Part shown: one piece after another, positions 7,401-15,609 of the stretch
How the letters are laid out: every line of letters starts with the position of its first letter
Position numbering within the stretch: position 1 is the stretch's first letter
Assembly (NCBI GenBank): GCA_963842775.1
Contig: CAWJHQ010000001.1
Span: 1 to 64,000, forward strand
Source of the DNA: R-RK-3 sp963842775
Lineage (GTDB): Bacteria; Pseudomonadota; Alphaproteobacteria; Rhizobiales; Rhodomicrobiaceae
Direction: 5' to 3'
DNA: 64,000 nt
Translations under genes and position numbers: made by a program
The notes under the pieces: generated by a model
Told to the model about the DNA's origin: nothing
Databases searched by the model: none
What the model saw: the letters and a program-made list of their open reading frames with translations, nothing else

Positions 7401-8492
7401 TTAAGTGCGTAACAATCTCTCAAGCACCTGCCGAGCTTCAGGGTCCAGGCTGCGCGGGTTCGCATTTTCGCCGTGTCGTAGACCGGCCATGATTTCTGCC
7501 TGCCGCTCCCGAGACACCGCTCCGTAGCTTCGCAGCGTGGTCAGCACATCTTCATGGCCAAGGTTTTGGCTCCATACTTTCAGATCTTCCGGTGTGCGGC
7601 AACGCGATTGCCCGAACGATACGAGAGTTTTGCGGAGCGAGTGCGGGTTGAAATAGGGGAGCCCTGCATGCTCGAAGGCAGCGCGAAAGATTTTGCGGAT
7701 CGGCCCTGCATTGCTCCAATTTTTTCGAGACAGTCCAATCGGCGCGAAGTGGCCGTCGTCATTCAGCCCGATTGCAGTTGAGGGGAAAAGGGGATCGTCT
7801 GGGCCGAATAGCTGATCGGATTGCAATTCAGCGACCCAGTCCGCGACGATCTGCTCTACTCGATCGCCGACCGGAAAGAAGTCGGAAATGAAGGTCTTTC
7901 GGGTTTTGGTCCGTACTTCGCGCGCATCTTGGTTGACCGTCCGCGCCTTCAAATCCACGTGCCGCAGTTTCAATGAGGCGATAGCGTTATCTCGCGCGCC
8001 GCTTAGCAGGGTAAAGGCAACCAGTGCCCGGTCCCTCCGTTCTAAAACGGTGGCATCCGGCATGGAACGAAGCACGTGCAGAATTTGGTCCAGCGTCGGA
8101 ACGGGACGTTCGCGCACGGCCTTGGCGATGCGTTCATCATTGGCGCTGGAATTGAAATAGTCGGCGTCGGAATATCTAATCCGAGATTTATAGCCGGGCT
8201 GTCCGGCCAGCCATTTAAAGAAGCCTTTGACCGCCATCAGCCGGGAATGGATCGTGGATTTGGCCAAGCCCTTGCCGGTGTCCGGATTGACGTGTTCGAG
8301 AAGCTGACGTTTGAACCGCCGCGCTTTCTCGATATGGAAATGCTTAAAATCCTTGTAACCAGCGCTTTTCTCGAACGCGGCAATCGCGGCTGCGACTTGA
8401 TCAATTGAAGATTCTGCCAATTGATTTGCTTCTTGGAGATAGATGAGATAACGTCGCTTTACCCGCTCATTAGCAGGATGATGCTTTGCCAT
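7401..8492 (-). CDS. Tyrosine recombinase/integrase
   Basis: A 363-residue protein from ATG 8490-8492. The N-terminal core-binding (SAM-like) domain spans about residues 15-105 ('STIHSRLMAVKGFFKWL'). The catalytic domain has Arg in 'LLSGARDNAIASL', His-x-x-Arg in 'NPHSLRKTLVSFG', and the C-terminal 'LGHEDVLTTLRSYGAVS', where Tyr is the nucleophile. It would cut and rejoin attachment sites of the element. It is the last gene of the minus-strand replication-type operon and ends exactly where the RTX fragment begins, so an attachment site probably lies at about 7385-7405. Confidence 0.88.
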   Translation of the reverse strand: MAKHHPANERVKRRYLIYLQEANQLAESSIDQVAAAIAAFEKSAGYKDFKHFHIEKARRFKRQLLEHVNPDTGKGLAKSTIHSRLMAVKGFFKWLAGQPGYKSRIRYSDADYFNSSANDERIAKAVRERPVPTLDQILHVLRSMPDATVLERRDRALVAFTLLSGARDNAIASLKLRHVDLKARTVNQDAREVRTKTRKTFISDFFPVGDRVEQIVADWVAELQSDQLFGPDDPLFPSTAIGLNDDGHFAPIGLSRKNWSNAGPIRKIFRAAFEHAGLPYFNPHSLRKTLVSFGQSRCRTPEDLKVWSQNLGHEDVLTTLRSYGAVSRERQAEIMAGLRHGENANPRSLDPEARQVLERLLRT

Positions 8493-9117
8493 CGGCGGCG
8501 CGCTCCCAATCAAAGTAATCATTCAGGCAAGACATCGAACTATCCAATAGGTGTGTTTCACCTTGCGTGATCGACACAGTCAAAATCTCCCCCAACTTAG
8601 GAAGTTTCTTGCCGGCAATGCGCTTATGGATCAGCGTACCGCAATCGGGACAGAGACCGCGCAGGTTGCCATTGGATGAGGTAAGCGGCACATACTCAAC
8701 CAGGTTGCCAAATGGCGCTCGCGGCGCCCGGCATTTAACGCAGTAACATTCGTGGGGTTTGCAGCGCTGCTTCTCAACCTTCCGGATGCGCCCGAATGCG
8801 ATCAGGTCTGCGCCGAGGATCAAGACGGGCTTTTGCTCATGGAGTGCCGCCAGTCCTTTCTTGACCCATCGCCGAACGGTCCCTTTGGCAACCCCAAGGA
8901 CGCGCGCAACCTCATCCACCGTATAGGAGCGGTGGATCTTGATGCGTCGCCAATCTGGCCTTCGGGGGCGCGACTTCGTTCGCAGGGGGCGCAAACCTAG
9001 CCTCGATCCGAATTCGGCTGTGCGTGCTCCCGGGGAGCAAATAATTCCCAAAGCGGACGGGCCCGGTCTCCCGAGATTCACGCCGATAGCGCTGACGGCA
9101 ACCGTTGGCGAATTCAA
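8470..9117 (-). CDS. HTH plus zinc-ribbon DNA-binding protein
   Basis: The protein has a MerR/excisionase-type helix-turn-helix ('SYTVDEVARVLGVAKGTVRRWVKKGL') and a downstream zinc site made of 'CKPHECYCVKCRAP' and 'LCPDCG'. The frame is open from ATG 9117, but that would overlap the upstream gene by about 200 bases; a TTG near 9002 would leave a shorter overlap, so the true start is uncertain. Its 3' end overlaps the integrase start by 23 bases. The pair resembles integrase/excision-control modules of integrative elements. The exact role is inferred. Confidence 0.65.
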   Translation of the reverse strand: MNSPTVAVSAIGVNLGRPGPSALGIICSPGARTAEFGSRLGLRPLRTKSRPRRPDWRRIKIHRSYTVDEVARVLGVAKGTVRRWVKKGLAALHEQKPVLILGADLIAFGRIRKVEKQRCKPHECYCVKCRAPRAPFGNLVEYVPLTSSNGNLRGLCPDCGTLIHKRIAGKKLPKLGEILTVSITQGETHLLDSSMSCLNDYFDWERAADGKASSC

Positions 9118-9511
9118 TCCATGCTGCTTCGTCAGTTACCGCACGAAGCCGGGCACCATGCATCGCCAAGTGCTGGAGAAGCCCATGTCCGAAGGCGTCG
9201 CCGATCCCAAAGATGTCAGCATCAGTCCAGCCCAATTCGATGAAGCGATAGGACCAGGGACCAGACGACAGTTGCCGTGCCACCGCCATGAGGCGCCGCT
9301 CCGTTGCGCTCCTCGCACGGCATGCTGCCAGGTTCGCGAGCCATCGCTGACGTCGCTGGCGAATGCTGATCGCGGTTTCTTCGGCGGGCGCCCTTGTGCC
9401 TAACGTGCCTAATGTGCCTAAGACCGCCTCGGGATAGGCACGATAGGCACGATAGGCACACGGTTGAGGCCGCGAAAGAGAACACCAGGGATCGAATTTC
9501 GCGAGGGTCAT
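8912..9511 (-). CDS. Unknown protein of the integrative element, contains iteron-like DNA
   Basis: A 199-residue protein with no family that I recognise. It starts at an ATG overlapping the TGA of the DUF3987 gene (ATGA), so translation is probably coupled. Near the N-terminus are two short peptide repeats ('AYRAYRAYPE' and 'LGTLGTLGT'), which are the coded form of the inverted 9-bp array at 9396-9459. The middle has 'WSYRFIELGWTDADIFGI'. Similar position and coupling to primase-like genes suggests a replication or maintenance role, but the DNA array may be the important feature and the peptide only its by-product. Confidence 0.6.
   Translation of the reverse strand: MTLAKFDPWCSLSRPQPCAYRAYRAYPEAVLGTLGTLGTRAPAEETAISIRQRRQRWLANLAACRARSATERRLMAVARQLSSGPWSYRFIELGWTDADIFGIGDAFGHGLLQHLAMHGARLRAVTDEAAWIEFANGCRQRYRRESRETGPVRFGNYLLPGSTHSRIRIEARFAPPANEVAPPKARLATHQDPPLLYGG
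9396..9459. repeat. Iteron-like array: three GTGCCTA units facing three TAGGCAC units
   Basis: GTGCCTA occurs at 9396-9402, 9405-9411 and 9414-9420, with a 9-bp period; after a 14-base spacer the inverted form TAGGCAC occurs at 9435-9441, 9444-9450 and 9453-9459 with the same period. The two 25-base arms could form one long hairpin. Iterons with such regular phase are typical of replication origins or initiator/repressor binding sites. The neighbouring TOPRIM and DUF3987 genes make a replication origin plausible (inference). Confidence 0.7.
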
Positions 9512-11037
9512 CGCAACGTCCTCCCGTGGACTAACCAAGCTTCCTTGCGGACCGATCCTTTAATGCGGATCGGCTGTTCAAGGCGGATCAACCAACCGTG
9601 CTCTTCCAGCGTGCTGATGATTTGCAGCGCCGTGCGCCGGTCACGGACCTCACGGATCGTGCAGTCGTTATAGATCACCGCCGGATAGACGGCCGGCTCC
9701 TCCCACTTCTCGATCAGCCAATCGAGAACGCGCTGGGCCAACTTGAGATGACGGTTCGTCGAGGCCATTGCCCGCAGCCAAATCGCCTCTGACAGATAGT
9801 GCTGAATCAAGTAGGCGGCGTTCACCATCATGGGACCGCCGATCTCTTTCGCCTCGGCGTCAATCCAAAGCGTCAGCAGGCCGGCGATACGCGCCGCGTG
9901 TTCTGCTGCCTTGTTGGCAAGTCCGGCGATGGGTTCGAAGTCACCACCCGGTGCCAACTCTTCCTCGAGGAAGTCGTGCAGATCGATCCAAACCAGCGTC
10001 CCCTCAGCCGTTAGTACCAGTTTGCGCGGATCCAGCTCGTTGCGCGTATCCGTCTTGAGCGGGAGCGGCACACGCACGAATTCCGCAAGCCTTTCCTCAT
10101 ACCGCTTCAGATCGGTCCTGGCGGCGAGCGACGGCTCGGCGAAGAACCGCGTGCCCGCAGTGCTCAATGGAAACGCGACGAGGATGCGCGAGAGCAGCCC
10201 CTGATTGCGGAGCAAGTTGTCGTCCAGCATTTGAGCGGCGACATCTGGTTGCGCCATGAGATGCAGCGACAGCCGGCGACCGTCGAGCACCATCGAACCG
10301 TCGCCTGCACGTACGCGTTTGATTGGATCTCCATCCCAGATGCTGGAAAAGCCGGCGGCCGTCGTCAGCCGGTGGTCCATCGACATCCCGTAACCGCCGA
10401 TGAAGCTGCCACCTTCCGCCGAGAACAGTCCCATGGCCGGCTGCCCAATCGCCGTGAGCTTACAGTACCCCTCGAATGTGGGTTCCGGACATACAAAGAG
10501 CGGCATCAAGGGTGCTTCGGGACCAGAGCCCAGCGCCCGAAGGTCGGTCTCCGCGTCGTACCTGTCGTTGCTGTGCTTTTTCTTACCCCCTCTCATGTCA
10601 GCTTTAGCCGCAGCCTGCTGAGCCTCCCAGATCGCTTGTTCGATCTTGAATTGCTCCACGTCCGCGCGATAGGCTGCACGCAGCTTTTCCTCGTATTTGT
10701 AGATCGCACGAAGCGCGAGGTTATCGACGGCCGATTTGCGCTCGCCCGAAGCCGCAATTGTCATCAGGAACAGTGACAAAGGCCTCACCTGACCACTTGG
10801 CAGTACGACATCAGCGTGGCTCTGACCAACAAGCGCGATGGCGCCGAGCACCGCCTGGGCACAAATCTCGATCGGCGCACGCGTATGCGCCTGGATTGCT
10901 TCTGCCGGTACGCGCAATGGCCCGAGTGCTGCCAGCGGGAAAGGCTCAGGCTCATCAACCGGACGGGTAAGAGGACGCGGCCCTTCAAGCTCGACTGTCG
11001 AACGCTCTCCGAGAGCCTTGCGGACGGCTTCAGACAT
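9508..11037 (-). CDS. DUF3987 protein (primase/helicase-associated)
   Basis: A 509-residue protein from the ATG at 11035-11037. Near residue 95 it has the P-loop-like 'MTIAASGERKSAVDN' characteristic of DUF3987 proteins, followed by a long body with 'LFSAEGGSFIGGYGMS' and 'GLLSRILVAFP'. The family is found beside primase-like genes on phages, plasmids and integrative elements and is thought to take part in their DNA replication. The start overlaps the end of the TOPRIM gene by eight bases and its stop overlaps the next start (ATGA), so it lies in a compact operon. Intact and of usual family size. Confidence 0.82.
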   Translation of the reverse strand: MSEAVRKALGERSTVELEGPRPLTRPVDEPEPFPLAALGPLRVPAEAIQAHTRAPIEICAQAVLGAIALVGQSHADVVLPSGQVRPLSLFLMTIAASGERKSAVDNLALRAIYKYEEKLRAAYRADVEQFKIEQAIWEAQQAAAKADMRGGKKKHSNDRYDAETDLRALGSGPEAPLMPLFVCPEPTFEGYCKLTAIGQPAMGLFSAEGGSFIGGYGMSMDHRLTTAAGFSSIWDGDPIKRVRAGDGSMVLDGRRLSLHLMAQPDVAAQMLDDNLLRNQGLLSRILVAFPLSTAGTRFFAEPSLAARTDLKRYEERLAEFVRVPLPLKTDTRNELDPRKLVLTAEGTLVWIDLHDFLEEELAPGGDFEPIAGLANKAAEHAARIAGLLTLWIDAEAKEIGGPMMVNAAYLIQHYLSEAIWLRAMASTNRHLKLAQRVLDWLIEKWEEPAVYPAVIYNDCTIREVRDRRTALQIISTLEEHGWLIRLEQPIRIKGSVRKEAWLVHGRTLR

Positions 11038-11899
11038 GTCCGCCCCCAATATGAGCAAGGTCGTTGAAATCCTGACCGTTGGGCGCGGAGGCCAATTCGA
11101 CTTCCCAGCCGGATCGAGCCGCCCGTTCACCTAGCGCCTGACCAGATTTGCGTCCCGCAGGATCACCGTCACAGGCAACGAGTAACATGCCACCGAACTG
11201 CTTCGCGTCCGGCAAGCGGAGCGCTGCCAAGCCGGATGTGGATAGAGCTGCCCAGACGGCGTATCCCTCAAGTGCGTCGCAGAGACTAAGGCCGGTTTCG
11301 ATCCCTTCACAGACGACCAGACCAGTGCGGCCTTCGCTAAGACGGACGGCGCCACCTCGGCATGTACCGAGCATCGCTTTCGCCGGCTTACAATCGGCCT
11401 TTCGCGGCGCTTGGCTGTCCAGATATGTCCGGTGAATTGCGCACAGTTTGTCGTCGAGCGTCTCGATGCGCGCGACCATCGCTGGAAGGCGTCTACCGGT
11501 CGGATGACGCAGCGCCTGGTGAAATCGGAGCGTGTGAGGAAGTGCGCAGGAAATGCGGCGCTGGCGGAGGTAAGCCTCGGCGTGGCTTGCCTGAATGGGT
11601 GCGGTTTGTGCCCAGATCCGACTTGCCAACGCGGCATTCCCGGTTATGGCCGACTTCGGAATTGGAATGACCCTGGCAGTCCGGAGAACTTTGATCGCGC
11701 CGTCGCCAAGCTTGGACTTGAGTGCTGCCCGGATATCGCGATACCGGCACCCGGTAAAGCAATGGAGCAGGAGCGCACCGGCCTCACCGTCTCGTATGGA
11801 TAGCGATGGATTGCGATCATCATGCGCAGGGCAGCGGGCGGTTCCATATTGGCCATGCCAGCGGCCACCCAACGCACATGTCAGTTGCTCAGCGCGCAT
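11030..11899 (-). CDS. TOPRIM/CHC2-type primase-like protein
   Basis: A 289-residue protein. The N-terminus carries a zinc-finger-like 'ARCPAHDDRNPSLSIRDG' with 'LHCFTGC', like CHC2 primase fingers. The C-terminal TOPRIM domain has the conserved Glu in 'LVVCEGIETGLSL' and the Asp-x-Asp in 'LLVACDGDPAG'. It would lay down primers for replication of the mobile element. The ATG at 11897-11899 overlaps the end of the small HTH gene by 11 bases; longer upstream starts would run through that gene. Typical of alphaproteobacterial satellite-like islands together with DUF3987. Confidence 0.83.
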   Translation of the reverse strand: MRAEQLTCALGGRWHGQYGTARCPAHDDRNPSLSIRDGEAGALLLHCFTGCRYRDIRAALKSKLGDGAIKVLRTARVIPIPKSAITGNAALASRIWAQTAPIQASHAEAYLRQRRISCALPHTLRFHQALRHPTGRRLPAMVARIETLDDKLCAIHRTYLDSQAPRKADCKPAKAMLGTCRGGAVRLSEGRTGLVVCEGIETGLSLCDALEGYAVWAALSTSGLAALRLPDAKQFGGMLLVACDGDPAGRKSGQALGERAARSGWEVELASAPNGQDFNDLAHIGGGHV

Positions 11900-12116
11900 C
11901 GGCGGCCTCCCGCTCTGCGGCAGCCAGCCAGTCACGGAGTGCCTCGATCCTGATGAGACGGCGCTTGCCGATCTTGAGACTTCGAAGTGCGCCGGAGCCA
12001 ATTGCTTCGTAGAGTTTGGTCCGCCCGACGCCCGTCAAGCGTGCGGCGTCCGCAGGGGATACCGCCAGTCGCCCTTCGGTCGCTACGCGGCTGTCGCCAC
12101 CCAATTTTTCGTCCAT
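11889..12116 (-). CDS. AlpA/excisionase-like helix-turn-helix protein
   Basis: A 75-residue protein: 'LAVSPADAARLTGVGRTKLYEAIGSGALRSLKIGKRRLIRIEALRDWLAA' is the standard MerR-like excise-type HTH with a wing. Such proteins act as directionality factors or as activators of the element's own operon. It is the first gene of the operon, with the candidate operator cluster at 12169-12209 just upstream. Confidence 0.82.
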   Translation of the reverse strand: MDEKLGGDSRVATEGRLAVSPADAARLTGVGRTKLYEAIGSGALRSLKIGKRRLIRIEALRDWLAAAEREAADAR

Positions 12117-12168
12117 GCCCGTCCACCCACGTCGTGTTGAACTTGAGCAAACGGAACCGTAATTCGAC

Positions 12169-12209
12169 TGGTCAGAAAAAGCGCCGAATTACTGACCAAT
12201 TTCTGACCA
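12169..12209. promoter_or_regulatory. Operator-like cluster of three TGGTCAG sites
   Basis: TGGTCAG at 12169-12175 and its inverted form CTGACCA at 12192-12198 and 12203-12209 lie 50-90 bases upstream of the HTH gene. The last two are a direct repeat of 11 bases on the minus strand. The arrangement suits binding of the HTH regulator to its own promoter (inference). The remainder of 12117-12303 shows nothing further. Confidence 0.45.
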
Positions 12210-12303
12210 CCACTGCCAAACGCGACAAAGATCGACACCCTCGCCGACCGTCAGGCGCGGACTAATGAGTGGGGGACCACCCGTTGTCGAAAGGCCGGAT
12301 AGA

Positions 12304-14283
12304 TCATTTCGAGCGGCGTAGCCACCCATCGATCGCCGGCCGGATCGAGTTCCTGACGGGCACACGTACGTCTGGATAGCGATTTCGGAAACGTGCAGAG
12401 ACAATGCGGCAGGTCTCGTTCGACTCGTTTATGGCGACGCCCTCGTCTTGCAGTTCACCCAAGATATGAAGGATACGCTCACGCTGCCGGGCCGGACGAC
12501 CTGCCCCCGGAGTGCTTGCGGCTTCGGGAACAACCGCCGACAGGAGAAGCGCCTCGTCGATCGAAATTTGTGCCGTAGCTCGGACATTGGCAATGTCGCG
12601 AAGAGGGATGATGTTGATGCGCGAGTTGATCAGCCGAATATGATCGAGACGGTCACATGCGACGATCAACACCGATTTCATTGCGCTTGATTGTTTTACG
12701 GCGACGTCCACTACAGTTGTCGCAGTGTCAAGCCGGTGAAAATCTGGCGTCAAAAGGAACTTTACGCGCGTGTCACCAAGCGTCCGCGTGCCTAGAGTCC
12801 ACAGCCCGGATACACCCCTGACTGACCGGACCTCTCCCTCGAGGTGCAGCGCCATAGCCAACGAGCGCGCCACAGCAAGCCCCTCTACGCGATAGCGTTG
12901 AGGGGCTTGCTGGACCTCGAGTGCCTCGCCGCTGTGCATGCATACAGCTTGCAGCCGTCCTTCGAGATCGACCACATCGACAGAGTGCTGAGTGTCGCAT
13001 GCATCGCAGGGAATGGTCGATGGGCGAACGACCGGCAGTAGCCAGCCTGCCTCGATGAACGAAGTCAGATCGTTGGCCGTCGCGAACTGGTGCGCTGCAA
13101 TGTCCAAACCTGCGTAGCCAAACAGAGAGCACAAGAGCGAAGTTGGATCGCAGCCCTCTTCGTCATCTCCTTCGTTGGGCTCCAGAATCCCCCAGCGCCT
13201 TAAGAGGTCATCTGCGACATAAAGATCCGTATCATCCTGCTCGCGCAGATTTGTATGTCCGTTGGATTTAAGCTCGACGGAACGCAGACGGGGGCTGCGC
13301 CCGGGTTTCGAGGGCACGGCGAAAAGCACAATACGGGCACTGACAACGCGCCAACCAGGGCACTCGAATGGGCTGCGGTCGCCGTAGTCGATTTTCGCGC
13401 AATCGTAGACGTCTATTACGCTGTCGCGGCGAGCCTTTGCGTCGAACGTATAAAACATTTCACTTGGAGACTGGACGCGGATCTCGTCGACTTTCGCACG
13501 CATAAAGCGCGTCTGATCGGTGAGAGTGAGATCGGGCTTCTGTAACAAGCGTTCGAAGTTGATCTTTCGCCGGATAAGCGGCTCAAGTGGCGGTGTCTCA
13601 TCCGAAAATGCCCGGAAGAATGCGTTGGCGACATCGCTAATGAATCTGCTGCCACCGACGGTCACGACGTCGAGTTCTTGCCGCTCCCTATCAAAAATTA
13701 TGGATATGCTGTCGACTTTGCCACGGACTTTCGTCTCAAGGCGCGAGTTTACGAACACGTCTTCCGTGACCAGCCTTGCTTCGGCGAAGACAGTTACCTG
13801 CTCCAATACCCTTAGGCTGTGCGTGAATTCAGGGAACATGGTCCGGCAAAAGTAATGCGTCTCGAGCTCACCGGGGGCATCAAACGCATTGCATACGCGA
13901 ATTGCATGGCGAACAAGCGTCTCGAATTCTGCCTGACGGTCCGACTTGAATGAGAATGTCACACCTTTTTTGAGGTTTACCCGGAACGCCTTCCACGACC
14001 GCTTATTGAGCCCCCGGTCTGCGTGCAGGGCTGAAAGAGCGCATTCAAAGAGTTCGTCATCCTTCAGCGCGAGCCAAACCGCAGCAGTTTCGAGGCTGTC
14101 GCGGAGCTCATCGAATTCGTTGCGGAGCGAACGATCGTGGTACAACACGGACCGTACGGTAGCCGTTGTTCCGTGCTGGGCTAAGCTGTCAATCTGTTGA
14201 AGCTTTCCCCACGCCTCCGGCACATCTATGATCGCGTGCTGTACGGCGTGTCCTAACTCGCGACCCTGAAAGATTCCAGTCAA
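12304..14283 (-). CDS. Large protein of unknown function (659 residues)
   Basis: No family recognised. There is no signal peptide or membrane segment. A possible zinc site lies near residue 430 ('IPCDACDTQHSVD' with a later 'VCMH'). The C-terminal about 70 residues, after 'GAGRPARQRERILHILGEL', look like a separate small helical domain. The frame begins with a TTG at 14281-14283 and no good ribosome-binding site, whereas 31 codons of another frame starting at ATG 14377 (GGAG upstream) lead straight into it; a single-base change near 14285 would fuse them. It lies between the P4-type integrase and the HTH-primase operon, a typical cargo position; a defence role is possible but has no direct support. 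Confidence 0.5.
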   Translation of the reverse strand: MTGIFQGRELGHAVQHAIIDVPEAWGKLQQIDSLAQHGTTATVRSVLYHDRSLRNEFDELRDSLETAAVWLALKDDELFECALSALHADRGLNKRSWKAFRVNLKKGVTFSFKSDRQAEFETLVRHAIRVCNAFDAPGELETHYFCRTMFPEFTHSLRVLEQVTVFAEARLVTEDVFVNSRLETKVRGKVDSISIIFDRERQELDVVTVGGSRFISDVANAFFRAFSDETPPLEPLIRRKINFERLLQKPDLTLTDQTRFMRAKVDEIRVQSPSEMFYTFDAKARRDSVIDVYDCAKIDYGDRSPFECPGWRVVSARIVLFAVPSKPGRSPRLRSVELKSNGHTNLREQDDTDLYVADDLLRRWGILEPNEGDDEEGCDPTSLLCSLFGYAGLDIAAHQFATANDLTSFIEAGWLLPVVRPSTIPCDACDTQHSVDVVDLEGRLQAVCMHSGEALEVQQAPQRYRVEGLAVARSLAMALHLEGEVRSVRGVSGLWTLGTRTLGDTRVKFLLTPDFHRLDTATTVVDVAVKQSSAMKSVLIVACDRLDHIRLINSRINIIPLRDIANVRATAQISIDEALLLSAVVPEAASTPGAGRPARQRERILHILGELQDEGVAINESNETCRIVSARFRNRYPDVRVPVRNSIRPAIDGWLRRSK

Positions 14284-14377
14284 TCTTGGCTACACACTTT
14301 GGCGCGAGCTTTGCGATCAGATCGCGGAGATAACTCTTGTCGCACGCCGCAACGAGACGGGGTAGGTCTGTTGCCAT
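14281..14377 (-). pseudogene. Probable true 5' end of the 659-residue protein
   Basis: From ATG 14375-14377, with GGAGATG upstream, about 30 codons read 'MATDLPRLVAACDKSYLRDL' and then 'IAKLAPKCVAK' before entering the start of the large gene in a different frame. The strong ribosome-binding site here and its absence at the TTG of the large gene suggest one gene split by a single-base indel. Two overlapping genes are the alternative. Confidence 0.4.
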
Positions 14378-14466
14378 GGCTCATCTCCGAACAACGTTGA
14401 AAACCACGCTTTCTGTAGCTAACGAGATGATCGATTCCCAGTTGAGCTTAGGCTGTTGGCTCGGAG

Positions 14467-15609
14467 TCAGTATTTCTCCGTAAAAGCCTGCCACGCCTCC
14501 ATCAGCGTGCGACGCTTTGTGAATAGATCACCTCTTGCATAAGCCGCCTCGGCTTTGTCCTTGAGGCGATGCCCCAATGCAGCTTCGATGACTTCGCGTG
14601 GGAAGTTTGTTGTTTCGCCCGCCCAATCGCGGAAGGTCGACCGGAAACCGTGGACCGTGATGTTAGTGCGTGCCATCTTCTTGAGCACCGAGGCGAGCGT
14701 CATGTCACTCAATGGCCGATCTAGATGGGTAGGCGATGGGAAGACGAGTGCATCAGGCGTCCGGGGCGTGCCGAGAAGAGCGACCGCACCATCCGTCAGC
14801 GGAACTCGATGTTCTTTCGCTGCCTTCATGCGCGTCGGTGGCACGGTCCAAATCCGCGCTTTCGGATCGATTTCTCCCCAGCGCATCCCACGCATTTCAC
14901 CTGAGCGGGCCGCGGTGAGGATTAAGAATTGCAGAGCACGTGCAGAGATGCCGTTGCGCCGGGCCAGTGCCGCCACAAACTCAGGCATCTCCCTCCAATC
15001 CAATGCCGGATGGTGTTGAACGCGCCGCACCGAGGACGGCTTCGGCAACACGTTCTGAAGATGCCCGCGCCATCGCGCTGGGTTCGAGCCATCGCGCAGG
15101 CCTTTCGATGTCGCGAAATCAAGGACAGCTTCTATGCGCTGACGCAAACGGCTCGCCGTTTCCGGCTTGGCTCGCCAGATCGGCTGAAGGACAGATAGCA
15201 CGTGCTCTGTCTCAATAGCCGCGATTTCGACATCGCCGAGGATCGGGTTAGCGTAGGTTTCGATCGTCGACGACCATTGCGCCGCGTGCTTGGCGTTCCG
15301 CCACCCAGCGCGCTTGTTCTCGATCAGATCGTTGGCGGCCTGTCGAAATGTCAGCGTTCGCTGTGGCTCGATCGTTAGCGGATCGACCCCGTCGACAAGA
15401 AGGTGCCGTGCTTCGAGAGCCTTGCGTCGCGCTTCCGCTAGCGTCACTTCCGGATAGGGCCCGAGCCCCATGTCGCGCCGACGACCTTTGAGCTGATAAC
15501 GAAGCACCCAAGAGCGCGCACCGGAAGCCTTGACCAACAGCATTAACCCGCGTCCATCCGAATGCCGTCCCGGCTTTGCTGTCTGTACCTTACGCACTGA
15601 GAGCGCCAT
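14467..15609 (-). CDS. P4-type tyrosine integrase with N-terminal DUF4102 arm domain
   Basis: A 380-residue intact protein. Residues 1-80 form the arm-binding domain ('DGRGLMLLVKASGARSWVLRYQLKGRRRDMGLG' region); the core-binding domain follows; the catalytic residues are Arg in 'LTAARSGEMRGMRW', His-x-x-Arg in 'TVHGFRSTFRDW', and 'ALGHRLKDKAEAAYARGD' with the Tyr nucleophile. These enzymes insert islands at the 3' ends of tRNA genes, with the int gene near the junction. The gene starts 150 bases from a tRNA-tail-like sequence at 15759-15782, consistent with that. It transcribes away from the junction into the island. Confidence 0.92.
   Translation of the reverse strand: MALSVRKVQTAKPGRHSDGRGLMLLVKASGARSWVLRYQLKGRRRDMGLGPYPEVTLAEARRKALEARHLLVDGVDPLTIEPQRTLTFRQAANDLIENKRAGWRNAKHAAQWSSTIETYANPILGDVEIAAIETEHVLSVLQPIWRAKPETASRLRQRIEAVLDFATSKGLRDGSNPARWRGHLQNVLPKPSSVRRVQHHPALDWREMPEFVAALARRNGISARALQFLILTAARSGEMRGMRWGEIDPKARIWTVPPTRMKAAKEHRVPLTDGAVALLGTPRTPDALVFPSPTHLDRPLSDMTLASVLKKMARTNITVHGFRSTFRDWAGETTNFPREVIEAALGHRLKDKAEAAYARGDLFTKRRTLMEAWQAFTEKY

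Noticed and set aside
9396..9459. Possible CRISPR-like array
   Set aside because: Repeat units are only 7-9 bases, directly adjacent and mirror-imaged, with no spacers and no cas genes; iteron or operator is the better reading.
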